NCBI GenBank assembly: GCA_023301405.1
Contig: JALZUX010000679.1
Location: 1-5,794 of the forward strand
DNA length: 5,794 bases
Source of the DNA: Granulosicoccaceae bacterium
GTDB taxonomy: Bacteria > Pseudomonadota > Gammaproteobacteria > Granulosicoccales > Granulosicoccaceae
Direction: 5' to 3'
Positions 5,790-5,794 of this stretch are shown piece after piece. The position numbers and the translations under genes were made by a program. The notes below the pieces were generated by a model. It had not been told where the DNA came from and made no database searches. It saw only the letters and a list, made by a program, of their open reading frames with translations. Every line of letters begins with the position of its first letter. Position 1 is the first letter of the stretch.

Positions 5790-5794
5790 TTACT

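Larger units (their letters stand above)
5709..5794 (+). other. non-coding tail after glk, probable control region of the next gene
   Basis: No gene is visible in these 86 AT-rich bases. They hold a perfect DnaA 9-mer, a TTGACT hexamer and a LexA-type direct repeat, all before the window edge. TTATCC (5727-5732) and GGATAA (5751-5756) form a weak 6-bp inverted repeat with an 18-base loop and no T-run, so no clear terminator for the operon is seen. Confidence 0.6.

Overview
The window looks like a piece of a sugar-utilisation locus from a Gram-negative, probably marine alphaproteobacterium of moderate GC content, perhaps a Maricaulales/Hyphomonadaceae-type organism. The evidence is an outer-membrane TonB-dependent receptor, an acidic low-GC coding style, and a perfect alphaproteobacterial LexA box (GTTC-N7-GTTC) at the right edge. 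The taxon is an inference; no marker gene is present.

Layout, all on the + strand: (1) 1-1119, the C-terminal barrel part of a TonB-dependent receptor whose 5' end lies outside the window. (2) 1167-3071, a complete family GH3 exo-beta-glucosidase/glucan glucohydrolase with a lipoprotein signal. (3) 3087-4682, a complete sodium/sugar symporter very close in sequence to the Vibrio SGLT type. (4) 4704-5708, a complete glucokinase of the Glk family. (5) 5709-5794, a non-coding tail with a perfect DnaA 9-mer, a TTGACT promoter-like hexamer and a LexA box. This tail is probably the control region of a separate gene that starts beyond the window.

The gaps between genes 2-3 and 3-4 are 15 and 21 bases, and each start has a Shine-Dalgarno-like sequence, so genes 2-4 are very likely one operon. 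The receptor is 47 bases upstream with no visible terminator and may be co-transcribed. The genes form an ordered route. The receptor takes a beta-glucan oligosaccharide (laminarin-, lichenan- or cellodextrin-like) across the outer membrane. The anchored GH3 enzyme releases glucose, the symporter imports glucose with Na+, and Glk makes glucose-6-phosphate.

I see no mobile element, CRISPR array, tRNA or rRNA, and no clearly novel system. The points most worth a second look are the DnaA/LexA-type regulatory tail, the changed sugar-contact residues of the symporter, and the plant-ExoI-like active site of the GH3 enzyme.
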